A DNA stretch of 64,000 nt. Origin: Bog-756 sp963727075 (lineage in GTDB: Bacteria > Actinomycetota > Acidimicrobiia > Acidimicrobiales > RAAP-2). The stretch is taken from positions 2,445,416 to 2,509,415 of the forward strand of contig CAVSET010000006.1 of assembly GCA_963727075.1 (NCBI GenBank), given 5' to 3'. Of this stretch, positions 1-8,991 are shown piece by piece (within the stretch, counting starts at the first letter, position 1; the number at the start of each line of letters is the position of its first letter). The position numbers were made by a program, and so were the translations under genes. Below the pieces are notes generated by a model. The model worked only from the letters and a program-made list of their open reading frames with translations, ran no database searches and was not told the origin of the DNA.

Positions 1-914
1 AGCACCTCCTCGCCCAGGAGGGCCAGGTGCTCCGGATCGTGCAGGTCGAGCACCTGCAGGTAGATTCGACCGGCGCCCGCTGCGGCGAAGGTGGCCAGCT
101 TGGTCACCACCTCGTCCGGTGTGCCGCACAGCCCGTTCTGACGCAACTCGTCCGCGGCCCGGCCGATGGCCGCGGCCCGTTTGGCGATCTCGGGCTCGTT
201 GCGCCCGCAGCACACCACCTGGGCGGCGGAGAACACCATCGATGCCGGGTCGCGCCCGGCCGCCTCGCAGGCCGCCTTCACCCGGTCGTACTGGCCACCC
301 GTGTCGGCCACCGACGAGAATGGCATGTTGAACTCATTGGCATAGGAGGCGGCCAGTCGCGGGGTCCGAACGGCACCTCCCCCGCCGACGATGATCGGAG
401 GTCCCGGAGCCTGCGCCGGCCTGGGCAGGGCCGGACTGTCCTGCAACCGGTAGTGCCGGCCGGCAAAGGAAAACCGCTCCCCGGGCGGTGTCGACCACAG
501 CCCGGTGATCACGGCCAGCTGCTCCTCCAGACGTTCGAACCGCTCACCGAGCGGCGGGAACGGGATCCCATAGGCCGTGTGCTCGTCGTCGTACCACCCG
601 GCACCGAGTCCCAGCTCGACCCGCCCGCCACTCATCAGGTCGACCCCGGCGACGGCGACCGCCAGAGGCCCCGGGAGGCGGAAGGTGGCCGCCGTCAGCA
701 GGGTCCCGAGCCGGATGCGGCTGGTCTCCCGGGCGATACCGGCCAGGGTGACCCAGGCGTCGCTCGGCCCGGGAAGTCCCTCTCCGCCCATGGTGAGGTA
801 GTGGTCGCTGCGGAAGAAAGCGTCGAACCCGAGCGATTCTGCCGACCGGGCCACGGCCACCAGGTCGTCGTAGGACGCCCCCTGCTGGGGTTCGGTGAAG
901 ATCCGAAGGAGCAT
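1..914 (-). CDS. LLM-class F420-dependent oxidoreductase (3' end cut by window)
   Basis: Reads MLLRIFTEPQQGASYDDLVAVA from an ATG at 914 and stays open to the window edge, about 304 residues, so the C-terminus is missing. The sequence has the luciferase-like TIM-barrel pattern: SLGFDAFFRSDHY near residue 30, TSRIRLGTLLTAATFR, GRVELGLGAGWYDDEH near residue 110, and PPIIVGGGG near 180. Proteins of this family use coenzyme F420 (or FMN) for hydride transfer on unknown small substrates, in the cytosol. Assignment to the family is clear; the substrate is not. It stands downstream of, and on the same strand as, the MFS gene, separated by about 70 bp. Confidence 0.85.
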   Translation of the reverse strand, partial: MLLRIFTEPQQGASYDDLVAVARSAESLGFDAFFRSDHYLTMGGEGLPGPSDAWVTLAGIARETSRIRLGTLLTAATFRLPGPLAVAVAGVDLMSGGRVELGLGAGWYDDEHTAYGIPFPPLGERFERLEEQLAVITGLWSTPPGERFSFAGRHYRLQDSPALPRPAQAPGPPIIVGGGGAVRTPRLAASYANEFNMPFSSVADTGGQYDRVKAACEAAGRDPASMVFSAAQVVCCGRNEPEIAKRAAAIGRAADELRQNGLCGTPDEVVTKLATFAAAGAGRIYLQVLDLHDPEHLALLGEEV

Positions 915-982
915 GTCGCCTGTCTAGTGCGAACCGCGGGGCGTCCGCGTGGTGGACCGGGCGACGCCCCGTCGGGCCGCGG

Positions 983-2659
983 TCAACCGGCGGCGGCCAT
1001 GTCCTCGTCGAGCTCGGCATCACCCTCGCCGGCGATACCACCGCCCAGGGCGATGTCCTCGCTCGGGCGCTCGAGCCCCGAGGAGGTGCGCAGGCGGATC
1101 TGCTTCAAGAGCAGGGTGAGGGCGAACATGGTCGCGGCCAGAGGGACGCCCAGCAGGAACATCGAGTGCAGCGAGCGAACGAAGGAGTCGAGGATGCCAT
1201 GTTGCACGGCGACGGGATAGGTGTGCAGCTGGACCGGGCTCATGGAGAAACTTCCGTTGACATGGATCGACGATGCCGCCGCTCCAGGCACCAGCCTGGG
1301 GATCCAGTGATTGAGCCCGGCGATGAACACCGCCCCGAACACGGCCGTGCCAAACGCGCCGCCGAGAGAACGGAAGAAGATGATGGCGGCGGTACCCGTG
1401 CCGATCTGGGAGGTGGGTACGGCGTTCTGGGTCGAGAGGACCATGATCTGCATGGTCATGCCCATACCCGCACCGAGCACGACCACGTACAAGCTCATGG
1501 TGAGGTGTGACGTATCGGGCGAGAGGCGCGAGAGCAGGAACATCCCGCCGATGACCATGGCCGAACCGATCACCGGGAACAACTTGTAGCGCCCAGTCCG
1601 GGTCACCAGCTGGCCAGAGAGGACAGACGCGATGAGCAGTCCGACCATGAGGGGGACGAGCAAGAGCCCTGACACCATTGCCGACACCCCGTCTACCAGC
1701 TGCAGATAGAGCGGGAGGTAGATGATGGCTCCGAACATCACCATCGCCAACAGGAACGACACCGAGGATGCCACCCGGAAGATACCGATTCGGAAGAGAC
1801 TCGGCGGGAGGATGGGCTCGGCAGCATGTCGTTCCCAGACGACGAACGCGGCAATGAACACCACAGCCACCAGGGCGAGGCCGAGGACCGTCGGTGACGC
1901 CCACGCGTACTGGGTTCCGCCCCAGACCGTGACCAGTAGGGCGGCGGTCACACCGACCAGCATGAGAAAGGCCCCGAGGTAGTCGATGCGGTGGGATTGG
2001 CGGCGGAAGGGGAGCCTGAGCACGGCGGAGGTCACGATGAGGGCGACGATGCCGATCGGCAGGTTGATGTAGAAGATCCAACGCCAGCTCAGGTTGTCGG
2101 TGAACACGCCGCCGAGGAGGGGGCCGGCCACCGACGAGAGGGCGAAGGTGGCCCCGAAGTAGCCCTGGTACCTACCCCGGTCCCGCGGCGACACCACGTC
2201 GGCGATGATGGTCATGGCCAAAGCCATCAGGCCTCCGGCCCCGATGCCCTGGATGCCGCGGAAGGCGATGAGCTCGGTCATGCTCTGGCTCATGCCGGAG
2301 AGAACCGAGCCGATCAGGAAGACGACGATGGCGAACTGGAACAGGCCCTTGCGCCCGAACTGGTCGGACAGCTTGCCGTACAGCGGGGTCGAGATGGTCG
2401 ACGTGAGCAGGTAGGCGGTGACCACCCAGCTGATGTGGTTGAGGCCATGAAGACTGTTGGCGATGGTGGGGAGGGCGGTCCCGAGGATGGTCTGGTCCAG
2501 CGCAGCGAGGAACATGCCGAGCATCAGCCCGCTGAACACGATGAGGATCTGACGATGGGTCAACGCCGTCATCGGGGCATCACCTGACGGCCCATCGAGA
2601 AGTGGCTCGGTGTCCACGTCGTGTCGCCCGCGGTCCCCGGCCGGAGTGTCGATGGTCAC
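983..2659 (-). CDS. MFS drug exporter, DHA2 (EmrB/QacA) family
   Basis: About 558 residues with roughly 14 hydrophobic segments, as in DHA2 proton-driven multidrug exporters. The loop motif LSDQFGRKGLF follows TM2 and the motif-C-like SSVAGPLLGG lies near TM5. I place the start at GTG 2659, because it overlaps the TGA of the upstream marR gene as GTGA, a typical coupled start. An ATG at 2680 or one at 2572 (MTALTHRQILIVFSG) is also possible. The marR-MFS arrangement suggests an efflux pump repressed by its neighbour and induced by a ligand of that repressor. Substrate unknown. Confidence 0.9.
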   Translation of the reverse strand: MTIDTPAGDRGRHDVDTEPLLDGPSGDAPMTALTHRQILIVFSGLMLGMFLAALDQTILGTALPTIANSLHGLNHISWVVTAYLLTSTISTPLYGKLSDQFGRKGLFQFAIVVFLIGSVLSGMSQSMTELIAFRGIQGIGAGGLMALAMTIIADVVSPRDRGRYQGYFGATFALSSVAGPLLGGVFTDNLSWRWIFYINLPIGIVALIVTSAVLRLPFRRQSHRIDYLGAFLMLVGVTAALLVTVWGGTQYAWASPTVLGLALVAVVFIAAFVVWERHAAEPILPPSLFRIGIFRVASSVSFLLAMVMFGAIIYLPLYLQLVDGVSAMVSGLLLVPLMVGLLIASVLSGQLVTRTGRYKLFPVIGSAMVIGGMFLLSRLSPDTSHLTMSLYVVVLGAGMGMTMQIMVLSTQNAVPTSQIGTGTAAIIFFRSLGGAFGTAVFGAVFIAGLNHWIPRLVPGAAASSIHVNGSFSMSPVQLHTYPVAVQHGILDSFVRSLHSMFLLGVPLAATMFALTLLLKQIRLRTSSGLERPSEDIALGGGIAGEGDAELDEDMAAAG

Positions 2660-3153
2660 ATGGAACCCGCCCGGTGGCATCCCTTCCCTTGGTGCAGCCC
2701 GGCCTCCAGCCGCATGAGCCCGGCGGCGAGGGCGTTGCGTTCGGCCTCGGTCCAGTCAGCCACGGTCTCGGCCAGCACCTGGCGCCGGGCCTCGGACACC
2801 GCCTCGAGCACCGTCCAGCCCCGATCGGAGAGGCTGAGCAACGAAGCCCGGCCGTCCTCCGGGTCGGGCACCTTGACCACCAGGCCCGAGGCCACCAGGT
2901 TGGTCATCTGCCGGCTCACCGTGGACAGGTCGAGCTCGACCGAATCAGCCAGTTCCGAGAGCCGCATCGGCGCTCGCCCGGAGATCCTGACGAGGAGCCA
3001 GTAGCCGGCCCGGTCAAGTGAGGCACCCTCGGGTAGGGCGTCACGGGGCACCTCGAGCCGCAGGATGGCCCGGGCCACCTGGGTCAACGAACGTTCGAGC
3101 TCGGCCGACACGGGGCACGAGTCCTTGAGCGGGTTGCGTGTCGTCGTCGGCAT
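2656..3153 (-). CDS. MarR-family transcriptional regulator
   Basis: 165 residues with a central winged helix: the segment PMRLSELADSVELDLSTVSRQMTNL (about residues 80-105) is the HTH, followed by the wing DPEDGRASLLSLSDRGW. MarR proteins are dimeric ligand-responsive repressors, usually of an adjacent exporter. It is first in a two-gene operon with the MFS gene, overlapping it by 4 bp. An inverted repeat that fits a MarR operator lies 44-64 bp upstream of its start, which suggests autorepression of the operon. Confidence 0.9.
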   Translation of the reverse strand: MPTTTRNPLKDSCPVSAELERSLTQVARAILRLEVPRDALPEGASLDRAGYWLLVRISGRAPMRLSELADSVELDLSTVSRQMTNLVASGLVVKVPDPEDGRASLLSLSDRGWTVLEAVSEARRQVLAETVADWTEAERNALAAGLMRLEAGLHQGKGCHRAGSM

Positions 3154-3196
3154 GGGAGTCCTTCCGGTAGCCCCGGCATCACGTCAGGGCCGGGAT

Positions 3197-3217
3197 AACT
3201 GCTTGTAGCAAGCAACT
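3197..3217. promoter_or_regulatory. Likely MarR operator upstream of marR-MFS
   Basis: Inverted repeat of half-sites ACTGCTTG and CAAGCAAC around a TAG centre (9-bp arms with one mismatch). Read on the minus strand it is directly preceded by TAGTAT, a plausible -10 element, so a bound repressor would block transcription of the marR-MFS operon. The site class (short AT-containing palindrome overlapping the promoter) is usual for MarR proteins; the assignment is inferred from position. Confidence 0.6.
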
Positions 3218-3266
3218 ATACTACCCCGGGCCAGCTCGCTCGCCCTGGTCAGCTGGATGGGTCCCC

Positions 3267-3905
3267 CTAGCGAACAGGGGTCGGAACGGTCGGCACCAGC
3301 CGGCCCAGGGCCACCACGGCAGCGACCCGGGCGCCCCCGAGGCGCAGCGCGGCCGCCGCACTCTGGGCCCGGGCCCCGGTCACGACACTGTCGTCGACCA
3401 GCAGCACCCGCCGGCCAGGCAGCTCGTCGAGGTCCACTCCGGGTCCGAGGACGAAACCCTGCCGCGCCGCTTGCAGGTGGCCGGTGGGCTCGGGCCCGCG
3501 AGCCAGCAGGGGTCGGTACCGCGACGCCAGGACGGCGACGGCTCCGACCACCGCGTCGACCGGGGCACCCGCCGGTCGACGGGACGACGGCACCGTTGTC
3601 ACCACGTCCCACCGGCCGGAGAGACCCGGGCCGGGGCGCGTCCGGCCGTCGACCAGCCAAGCCTCGAGCATCGCCGCCAGCCGGCGGGTGCAGGACGCTC
3701 GGACCTCCGCCACCGGGGCGTCCTTGTAGCGACGCAGGCGCCGGTGCATACCGTCGCCCATGCGGTAGTCGGTGACTGCCACCAAGGGCACCAGTGGCAT
3801 CCCGAGCTGGCGGACCAGGACGTCGCAGCAGAAGCAGAGGGCGAACGGAGCAGCGATCGGCGCGTCGCACACCCGGCAGGCAGTCGGAGTGGTGGGCGTG
3901 GCCAT
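3267..3905 (-). CDS. ComF-like phosphoribosyltransferase family protein
   Basis: 212 residues from the ATG at 3905 (MATPTTPTACRVCDAP). An N-terminal CxxC...CFCC cluster looks like the zinc-binding knuckle of ComF proteins. Near the C-terminus, RRVLLVDDSVVTGA is the phosphoribosyl-pyrophosphate binding loop of type I phosphoribosyltransferases, preceded by VVTTVPSSRRP and followed by a short ARVAAVVALGR strand. ComF homologues are linked to DNA uptake in competent bacteria, but in actinobacteria the role is unproven. It stands alone between the marR operon and the thioesterase gene. Confidence 0.8.
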   Translation of the reverse strand: MATPTTPTACRVCDAPIAAPFALCFCCDVLVRQLGMPLVPLVAVTDYRMGDGMHRRLRRYKDAPVAEVRASCTRRLAAMLEAWLVDGRTRPGPGLSGRWDVVTTVPSSRRPAGAPVDAVVGAVAVLASRYRPLLARGPEPTGHLQAARQGFVLGPGVDLDELPGRRVLLVDDSVVTGARAQSAAAALRLGGARVAAVVALGRLVPTVPTPVR

Positions 3906-3994
3906 CGGTGCTCGGCTCTCGTGAGGGACCGGCGGGGGTCCGGTGCGATGGCGACCCGGCCCTCGGCCGGTCACGCGAGTTCTGGGCGAGGGCG

Positions 3995-4522
3995 TCAGGT
4001 GGGCGTCGGCCCCGCCCCCGCCGGACCGGCGGCCTCACCGTCGGCATGGCGGTGGAGCAGGAAGGTGCCGGTCGACCGGCTCACCAGCCGGTCCTTGGCG
4101 TCGGTGATTCTGGCCTCGGCGTAGGCGACCTGGCGGGCCAGGCGCACCACCTCGCCACGGAGCCGGTACGGCTCGCCGGCCTGGGCCGGGCGCATCGTCT
4201 CCACCTTCATCTCCAGGGTGGCCCGGGTCCGATCTCGGTGGGCCAGGGCCGCGTTGATGGCGAAATTCATGGCCGCATCGAGCACCAGCCCGTGCACCCC
4301 AGCCTGGACCACGCCGTGCGGGTTGCAGGCCCTCGGATCGGGCACGAAAACCCCGTTCACCCAGCCGAGGTCCTCACCGTCGACCCCGTAGTCGTCGAAG
4401 GACGCCCCCACCACGCCGATGAGCTCCATGCCTCCGTCCCCGAGCCACCGGTCCATGTCCCTGATCCGACCCGTCATCTCCCCGACCGTAGTGCCGGGCC
4501 CTCCCGGCGTCGATGTCTCCAT
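3995..4522 (-). CDS. PaaI-family hotdog thioesterase
   Basis: 175 residues with a hotdog fold signature: ACNPHGVVQAGVHGLVLDAAMNFAINAAL near residue 85 carries the PaaI-type substrate helix with the conserved glycine and aspartate, followed by the strands RATLEMKVETMRPAQAGEPYRLRGEVVRLARQVAYAEARITD. Such enzymes hydrolyse acyl-CoA thioesters. It is divergent from the thiolase gene across a 231-bp intergenic region holding a palindrome, consistent with a shared acyl-CoA context. The exact substrate cannot be read from sequence. Confidence 0.82.
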   Translation of the reverse strand: METSTPGGPGTTVGEMTGRIRDMDRWLGDGGMELIGVVGASFDDYGVDGEDLGWVNGVFVPDPRACNPHGVVQAGVHGLVLDAAMNFAINAALAHRDRTRATLEMKVETMRPAQAGEPYRLRGEVVRLARQVAYAEARITDAKDRLVSRSTGTFLLHRHADGEAAGPAGAGPTPT

Positions 4523-4627
4523 GGCCGACCACCGGGTCTGAGCTTCTGTGGGTCGGAAGCTCCGCCACCGGACCTCCGATCAGGGCGCAGAAAGGTGGCC
4601 GGGTCCCACTCGGGTTGGGTCGGGAAT

Positions 4628-4647
4628 ACTTGACCGCATAGTCAAGT
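4628..4647. promoter_or_regulatory. Perfect inverted repeat in thiolase/thioesterase intergenic region
   Basis: ACTTGAC, six bases, then GTCAAGT: a perfect 7-bp inverted repeat just upstream of a TTGACG that could serve as a -35 for the thiolase gene. It lies about 107 bp before the thiolase ATG and 106 bp before the divergent thioesterase start. The layout resembles operators of TetR-type repressors of fatty-acid metabolism, but no regulator gene is adjacent, so the cognate protein is unknown. Confidence 0.5.
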
Positions 4648-4753
4648 TTTTGACGTTAGAGTCGCCTCACCGCCCGAGGCCCGACCAGTCAATCCCGACC
4701 AGTGAATGGGAGGCGGCACCGGACGGGCCAGACGTCGCCAAAAGGAGACCACC

Positions 4754-5935
4754 ATGACCGACGCCGTCATCGTCGACGCAGTACGTACCCCGGGCGGGAA
4801 GCGCAACGGGAAGCTGCGCAACTGGCACGCCGCCGACCTGGCCTCCGAGCCTCTCAAGGCCCTGGTCGAACGGAGCGATCTCGACCCGGCCCTGGTCGAC
4901 GACGTGATCATGGGCTGCGTCATGCAGGTCGGTGAGCAATCCCTCAACGTGGGCCGCAATGCGGTGCTCGCCGCCGGCTTCCCCGAGTCGGTCCCGGCCA
5001 CCACCATCGACCGTCAGTGCGGCTCCTCCCAGCAGGCCCTCCACTTCGGCGCCCAGGGCGTCATCGCCGGTGCCTACGACGTGGTCATCGGCGGGGGCGT
5101 CGAGGTGATGACCCGCACGCCCATGGGCGCATCGGTCGTCCGTGACCTCGGGTATCCCTTCGGGCCGCGGATGATGGCCCGATACGCCGAGCGCGGCGGC
5201 CTGGTGAGCCAGGGCGAGGGGGCCGAGCTCATCGCCGAGCAGTGGGACATCGATCGTGCCGCGCTCGACGAGTACTCGGTGCGCTCCCACCAACGTGCCG
5301 CCCAGGCCACGGCCGAAGGCCGGTTCGAGCGCGAGCTGGTCCCGGTGGCGGTGAAGGACGACGACCGGGCCGACACCGACGAAATGATCATCACCGACGA
5401 GGGCATCCGTCCTGACACCAGCGTCGAGGCGCTGGCCAATCTCAAGCCCGCCTTCCGACCCGAGAACGGCCGGGTCACCGCGGGTAACTCCAGCCAGATC
5501 ACCGACGGAGCCTCGGGGGTGCTCATCATGAGCGAGGAGAAGGCGTCGGCTCTCGGTCTCACTCCCAGAGCTCGCTTCCACGCCTTCGCCGTGGCCGGGA
5601 GTGATCCCATCACCATGCTGACCGGACCGATTCCTGCCACCAAGTCGGTCCTCGAACGGGCCAAGCTCAGCTTCGACGACCTGGACGTCATCGAGATCAA
5701 CGAGGCCTTTGCCTCCGTCGTCCTCGCCTGGCAGAAGGAGTTCGACGCCGACCTCGACAAGGTCAACGTGAATGGCGGCGCCATCGCCCTCGGCCACCCG
5801 CTCGGCGCGTCGGGAGCAAAGCTCATGGCCACCCTGGTCAACGAGCTCGAGCGCACCGGGGGCCGCTATGGCCTGCTTACGATGTGCGAAGGCGGCGGCA
5901 TGGCCAACGCCACCATCATCGAGCGCCTGGGCTGA
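4754..5935 (+). CDS. Acetyl-CoA acetyltransferase (thiolase)
   Basis: 393 residues from ATG 4754, chosen because AAAGGAG lies 7 bp upstream and MTDAVIVDAVRTPGGKRNG is the standard thiolase N-terminus. The acylated cysteine is Cys89 in TTIDRQCGSS. The C-terminal half has NEAFASVVLAWQ, the GHPLGASGA histidine motif, and the second cysteine in LLTMCEGGG. It would reversibly condense or cleave 3-ketoacyl-CoA in beta-oxidation or ketone metabolism. Length is normal for a full thiolase and both catalytic centres are intact. Confidence 0.95.
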   Translation: MTDAVIVDAVRTPGGKRNGKLRNWHAADLASEPLKALVERSDLDPALVDDVIMGCVMQVGEQSLNVGRNAVLAAGFPESVPATTIDRQCGSSQQALHFGAQGVIAGAYDVVIGGGVEVMTRTPMGASVVRDLGYPFGPRMMARYAERGGLVSQGEGAELIAEQWDIDRAALDEYSVRSHQRAAQATAEGRFERELVPVAVKDDDRADTDEMIITDEGIRPDTSVEALANLKPAFRPENGRVTAGNSSQITDGASGVLIMSEEKASALGLTPRARFHAFAVAGSDPITMLTGPIPATKSVLERAKLSFDDLDVIEINEAFASVVLAWQKEFDADLDKVNVNGGAIALGHPLGASGAKLMATLVNELERTGGRYGLLTMCEGGGMANATIIERLG

Positions 5936-6032
5936 TTCCCGCGGCCCATAGGCCCAGAGGACGGGCGGACTGGCGCGACCGGTAGGCCGGCAGCCGGATA
6001 CTCCGGTTCGGTCAGGGTCGGCCGCCGAGTAC

Positions 6033-6335
6033 TCAGTGGTAGCGGGTGGCCAGGATGAGCCCCACGAAGATCGCCCCGATGGCCGCGATCAGCCACAGGT
6101 TGTTGACGCCACCCGGCAGGACGGCGGCGTAGTTGAGGATCACCACCAGCACCCCCAGCGCGAACGTGGCGATGATCACGATGCCCATCCAGCGCGGGCT
6201 GGACTTCACGCTCTTGGCGATGGGGGGCGTGTACCGCTGGCTCCGCACCGGGGCGCCGGGCGCCGTGGTCCGCCCCCCTGAGGACCGGCCCTTCTTCTGC
6301 GCCTTGCCCGGACCGGACTTGGCCTTGGTTGCCAT
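6033..6335 (-). CDS. crgA: Cell division protein CrgA
   Basis: 100 residues from MATKAKSGPGKAQKKGR. A basic N-terminus is followed by RSQRYTPPIAKSVKSSPRWMG, then two transmembrane helices (MGIVIIATFALGVLVVILNYAAVLP and NNLWLIAAIGAIFVGLILATRYH) separated by a short loop, exactly the CrgA plan. CrgA is an actinobacterial divisome membrane protein that helps recruit PBPs and FtsZ partners. Its position next to trpG/pabA and the pknB cluster is conserved in actinobacteria, which supports the call. Confidence 0.93.
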   Translation of the reverse strand: MATKAKSGPGKAQKKGRSSGGRTTAPGAPVRSQRYTPPIAKSVKSSPRWMGIVIIATFALGVLVVILNYAAVLPGGVNNLWLIAAIGAIFVGLILATRYH

Positions 6336-6411
6336 GGCCGAAGGATAGCCAGCCACAACGGCTGCCGGCGCCAACCGACCGCTGCCCCCCGGCCGGTACG
6401 ATCAACGGACC

Positions 6412-6995
6412 ATGGGAACGCGGGTGCTGGTCGTCGACAACTACGACTCGTTCGTCTACAACCTCGTCCAGGAGCTCGGAGAGCTCGGAGCCGACCCGGT
6501 CGTCCACCGCAACGATGCCATCGACATCGATGGCATCAGGGCCGCATCCCCCGACGCCATCCTCATCTCACCGGGGCCGGGCCGGCCCGAGGACGCCGGC
6601 ATCAGCAACGCGGTGATCGACCAGCTGGCCGGCGAGTTCCCCATTCTCGGGGTGTGCCTCGGGCATCAGGCCATCGGTGAGGTCTACGGAGGCCGGATCG
6701 TGCCCGCCCCTACGCTCATGCACGGCAAGACCTCGGCCATCCACCACGATGGGCGGGGGTCTTCTCCGGCCTGCCCGATCCGTTCGTCGCCACGCGTTAC
6801 CACTCGTTGGTGGTGGACCCGGCGACGGTGTCCGAGGAGCTCGAGGTGTCGGCCACCACCGCCGACGGGGTGATCATGGGCCTCCGCCACCGCTCACTCC
6901 CGATCGAAGGGGTGCAATTCCATCCGGAGTCGTTGCTCACCCCGGAAGGTCCTTCACTCCTCTCGAACTTCCTGGCCTCGGTCAACGGGCGCTGA
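6412..6995 (+). pseudogene. trpG/pabA: Glutamine amidotransferase TrpG/PabA (one frameshift)
   Basis: Class I glutamine amidotransferase supplying ammonia for anthranilate or 4-amino-4-deoxychorismate synthesis. The first frame gives VLVVDNYDSFVYNLVQELG, the oxyanion motif ISPGPGRPEDAG and nucleophile Cys82 in LGVCLGHQ. At the G run near 6757 one base appears to be missing; the next frame resumes with VFSGLPDPFVATRYHSLVV and contains the catalytic histidine and glutamate in VQFHPESLLTPEG, ending at 6995. Everything else is intact and the gene is normally needed for tryptophan or folate synthesis, so a sequencing error in the homopolymer is more likely than real loss. It converges on pknB with an 11-bp gap. 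Confidence 0.85.
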
Positions 6996-7006
6996 CGTCG
7001 ACGCGC

Positions 7007-8833
7007 TTAGTTCCCACCACCCGGGGAGCCCCTCAAGCGCAGGCGCGGGTTCGTAGACGACGTGCTCGAGGACGAGTTCGGTGTGGTCGTCGTCGTCGTG
7101 GTGGTCGTGGTCGTCGTCACCGGAGGCGGCCCGGACGACACCACGATGCTGACGGCGCTACCCGGTGGCACCGACGCACCGGGGCCGGGACTTGTGGAGA
7201 TGATCTGTCCGGCCAAATACTGGTTCGATGGCGCGCTGGTCACATCACCGACGGTTAGGCCCGCCTGTTGGAGCAGGGCGCCGGCCTGAATCTGCGTCTG
7301 CCCAATCAGCGAAGGAACGGTCGCGTTAGCCGGACCGGACGAGACGGTGAGGGTCACGGAGCTGGTCTGAGGCACCTTGGTCCCCGGGCTTGGGTTCGAG
7401 CTGATCACCAAGCCTTGGTCGACGGTGGAGCTCGGCTGCCTGATCACGGTCGAGCTCAGGCCCTCACCCTGGAGGATGGACTGGGCTTGGGCCGCTGTGA
7501 CGCCGATGATGCTGGAGGGAACCGTCACCTTCGTGATGGGTGCGGGCACCGCCACCTTCAGCGTGACGGTGTCGCCCTTCTTCACCAAGGCGTTGGGCGG
7601 TGGATCGGTCGAGATCACCGTGCCCGCCGTGTTGTTCGACACCTGGTCCGTCCTCTTCACCACCAGCCCATCGTTCATCAGCCTGGTGGTGGCCTGGGCC
7701 ACCGGCTGCCCGGTCACCGAGGGCAGGTTGAACGAGGAAGTTCCGCCGAAGTACCCGAGACTTCGACCGAGGAAGTACCCGGCCACCAGCAACAGGGCCA
7801 GAAGGACGGCCAAGATGATGGCGTAGGTCCGGGTCCGGTGGGACCCAGCCTCCTCTTCGGGGATCTCCTCGTCGGCCGAGGTGGCTGCCGCCACTGTTTG
7901 GGTGGCGTCCATGCCGTCCGTGCTGATCGCCTGCGTCGCACCCTGCTGGGCCGCCAACAGGGCAGTGGCATCGCCCATTGCCGACACCGTCCGCCCTTCG
8001 TTGAAACGCAGGAGATCGGCCCGCAGGTCATCGGCCGTGGCGTACCGATGGGCGGGGTCCTTCGCCATCGACTTGAGGATGATGGCTTCGAAGGTCGGTG
8101 GGACGGCTGGGTTGAGCTCACGAGGAGTGGGAGGGCTGTCTCGCACGTGCTTGGAGGCAACCGACACCGGGGTCTCGCCGAGGAAGGGGGGTCGCCCCGT
8201 CGCCATCTCGAACATCACGACGCCCAGCGAGTAGATATCGCTCCGGGCGTCGACACCGATGCCCTCGGCCTGCTCGGGCGAGAAGTAGGTGGCGGTGCCC
8301 ATGACCGCCCCTGTCTGGGTCAGGCTCTCCTCGGTGTTGATGGCCCGGGCGATGCCGAAGTCGGTCACCTTCACCTGGCCGTCATCGGTGATGAGCACGT
8401 TGCCCGGTTTGACGTCGCGGTGGATCACACCGTGCTTGTGCGCGTAGCCGAGCGCCGCAGCCACATGGGCGCTCACGTCCGCCGTCCGTTCAGCCGTTAG
8501 CGGTCCGGCCGTTTTGAGGATCGAGGAGAGCGGCCGACCATCGATGAACTCCATCACGATGAAGTAGGTTCCCGAATCCTCTCCCCAGTCGAAGACTGGG
8601 ACGATGTTGGGATGCGAGAGGTTGGCGGCAGCCTGGGCCTCGCGGCGGAACCGCTCGACGAATGACCGGTCCACCGACAACTCGGGAAACAGGACCTTGA
8701 GGGCTACCGGACGATCGAGCAGACGGTCACGGGCGTGGTACACCTCGGCCATGCCGCCTCGGGCGATCAGATGGTTGAGCTCGTACCGCTCGGAAAAGAC
8801 ACGGGGCGTCTGAGTCGGGTCCATGTGGGTCAA
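7007..8833 (-). CDS. pknB: PASTA-domain Ser/Thr protein kinase
   Basis: 608 residues. The kinase domain (about 15-275) has the glycine loop IARGGMAEVYHA, the lysine in VALKVLFPE, HRDVKPGNVLI, DFGIARA and a TG-T activation loop. One transmembrane helix (about 338-360, YAIILAVLLALLLVAGYFLG) is followed by three extracellular PASTA repeats, which in relatives sense muropeptides or lipid II, and then a run of about a dozen threonines and a Ser-rich tail. It ends the minus-strand operon fhaA-fhaB-pstP-pbpA-pknB. It is expected to regulate peptidoglycan synthesis and division by phosphorylation, opposed by PstP. Confidence 0.95.
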   Translation of the reverse strand: MTHMDPTQTPRVFSERYELNHLIARGGMAEVYHARDRLLDRPVALKVLFPELSVDRSFVERFRREAQAAANLSHPNIVPVFDWGEDSGTYFIVMEFIDGRPLSSILKTAGPLTAERTADVSAHVAAALGYAHKHGVIHRDVKPGNVLITDDGQVKVTDFGIARAINTEESLTQTGAVMGTATYFSPEQAEGIGVDARSDIYSLGVVMFEMATGRPPFLGETPVSVASKHVRDSPPTPRELNPAVPPTFEAIILKSMAKDPAHRYATADDLRADLLRFNEGRTVSAMGDATALLAAQQGATQAISTDGMDATQTVAAATSADEEIPEEEAGSHRTRTYAIILAVLLALLLVAGYFLGRSLGYFGGTSSFNLPSVTGQPVAQATTRLMNDGLVVKRTDQVSNNTAGTVISTDPPPNALVKKGDTVTLKVAVPAPITKVTVPSSIIGVTAAQAQSILQGEGLSSTVIRQPSSTVDQGLVISSNPSPGTKVPQTSSVTLTVSSGPANATVPSLIGQTQIQAGALLQQAGLTVGDVTSAPSNQYLAGQIISTSPGPGASVPPGSAVSIVVSSGPPPVTTTTTTTTTTTTPNSSSSTSSTNPRLRLRGSPGGGN

Positions 8834-8991
8834 AGCCTATGCCTGCATTCACTCGGGTTCGAGGTTCTCATTGCTCCTGGTTCACTTCTCATCGGGGGTT
8901 GCGCTGGTGTCTTGGTGTTGCTGGGCTGAGACGTTTCCGATCTCTGCACCTTCAACGGGAGGTCGATGACCGAGATGGGGGATTGTCATCG

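Noticed and set aside
7085..7125. Microsatellite-like GTC/GTG repeat
   Set aside because: It encodes the Thr-rich tail of PknB and is explained by coding; no separate element.
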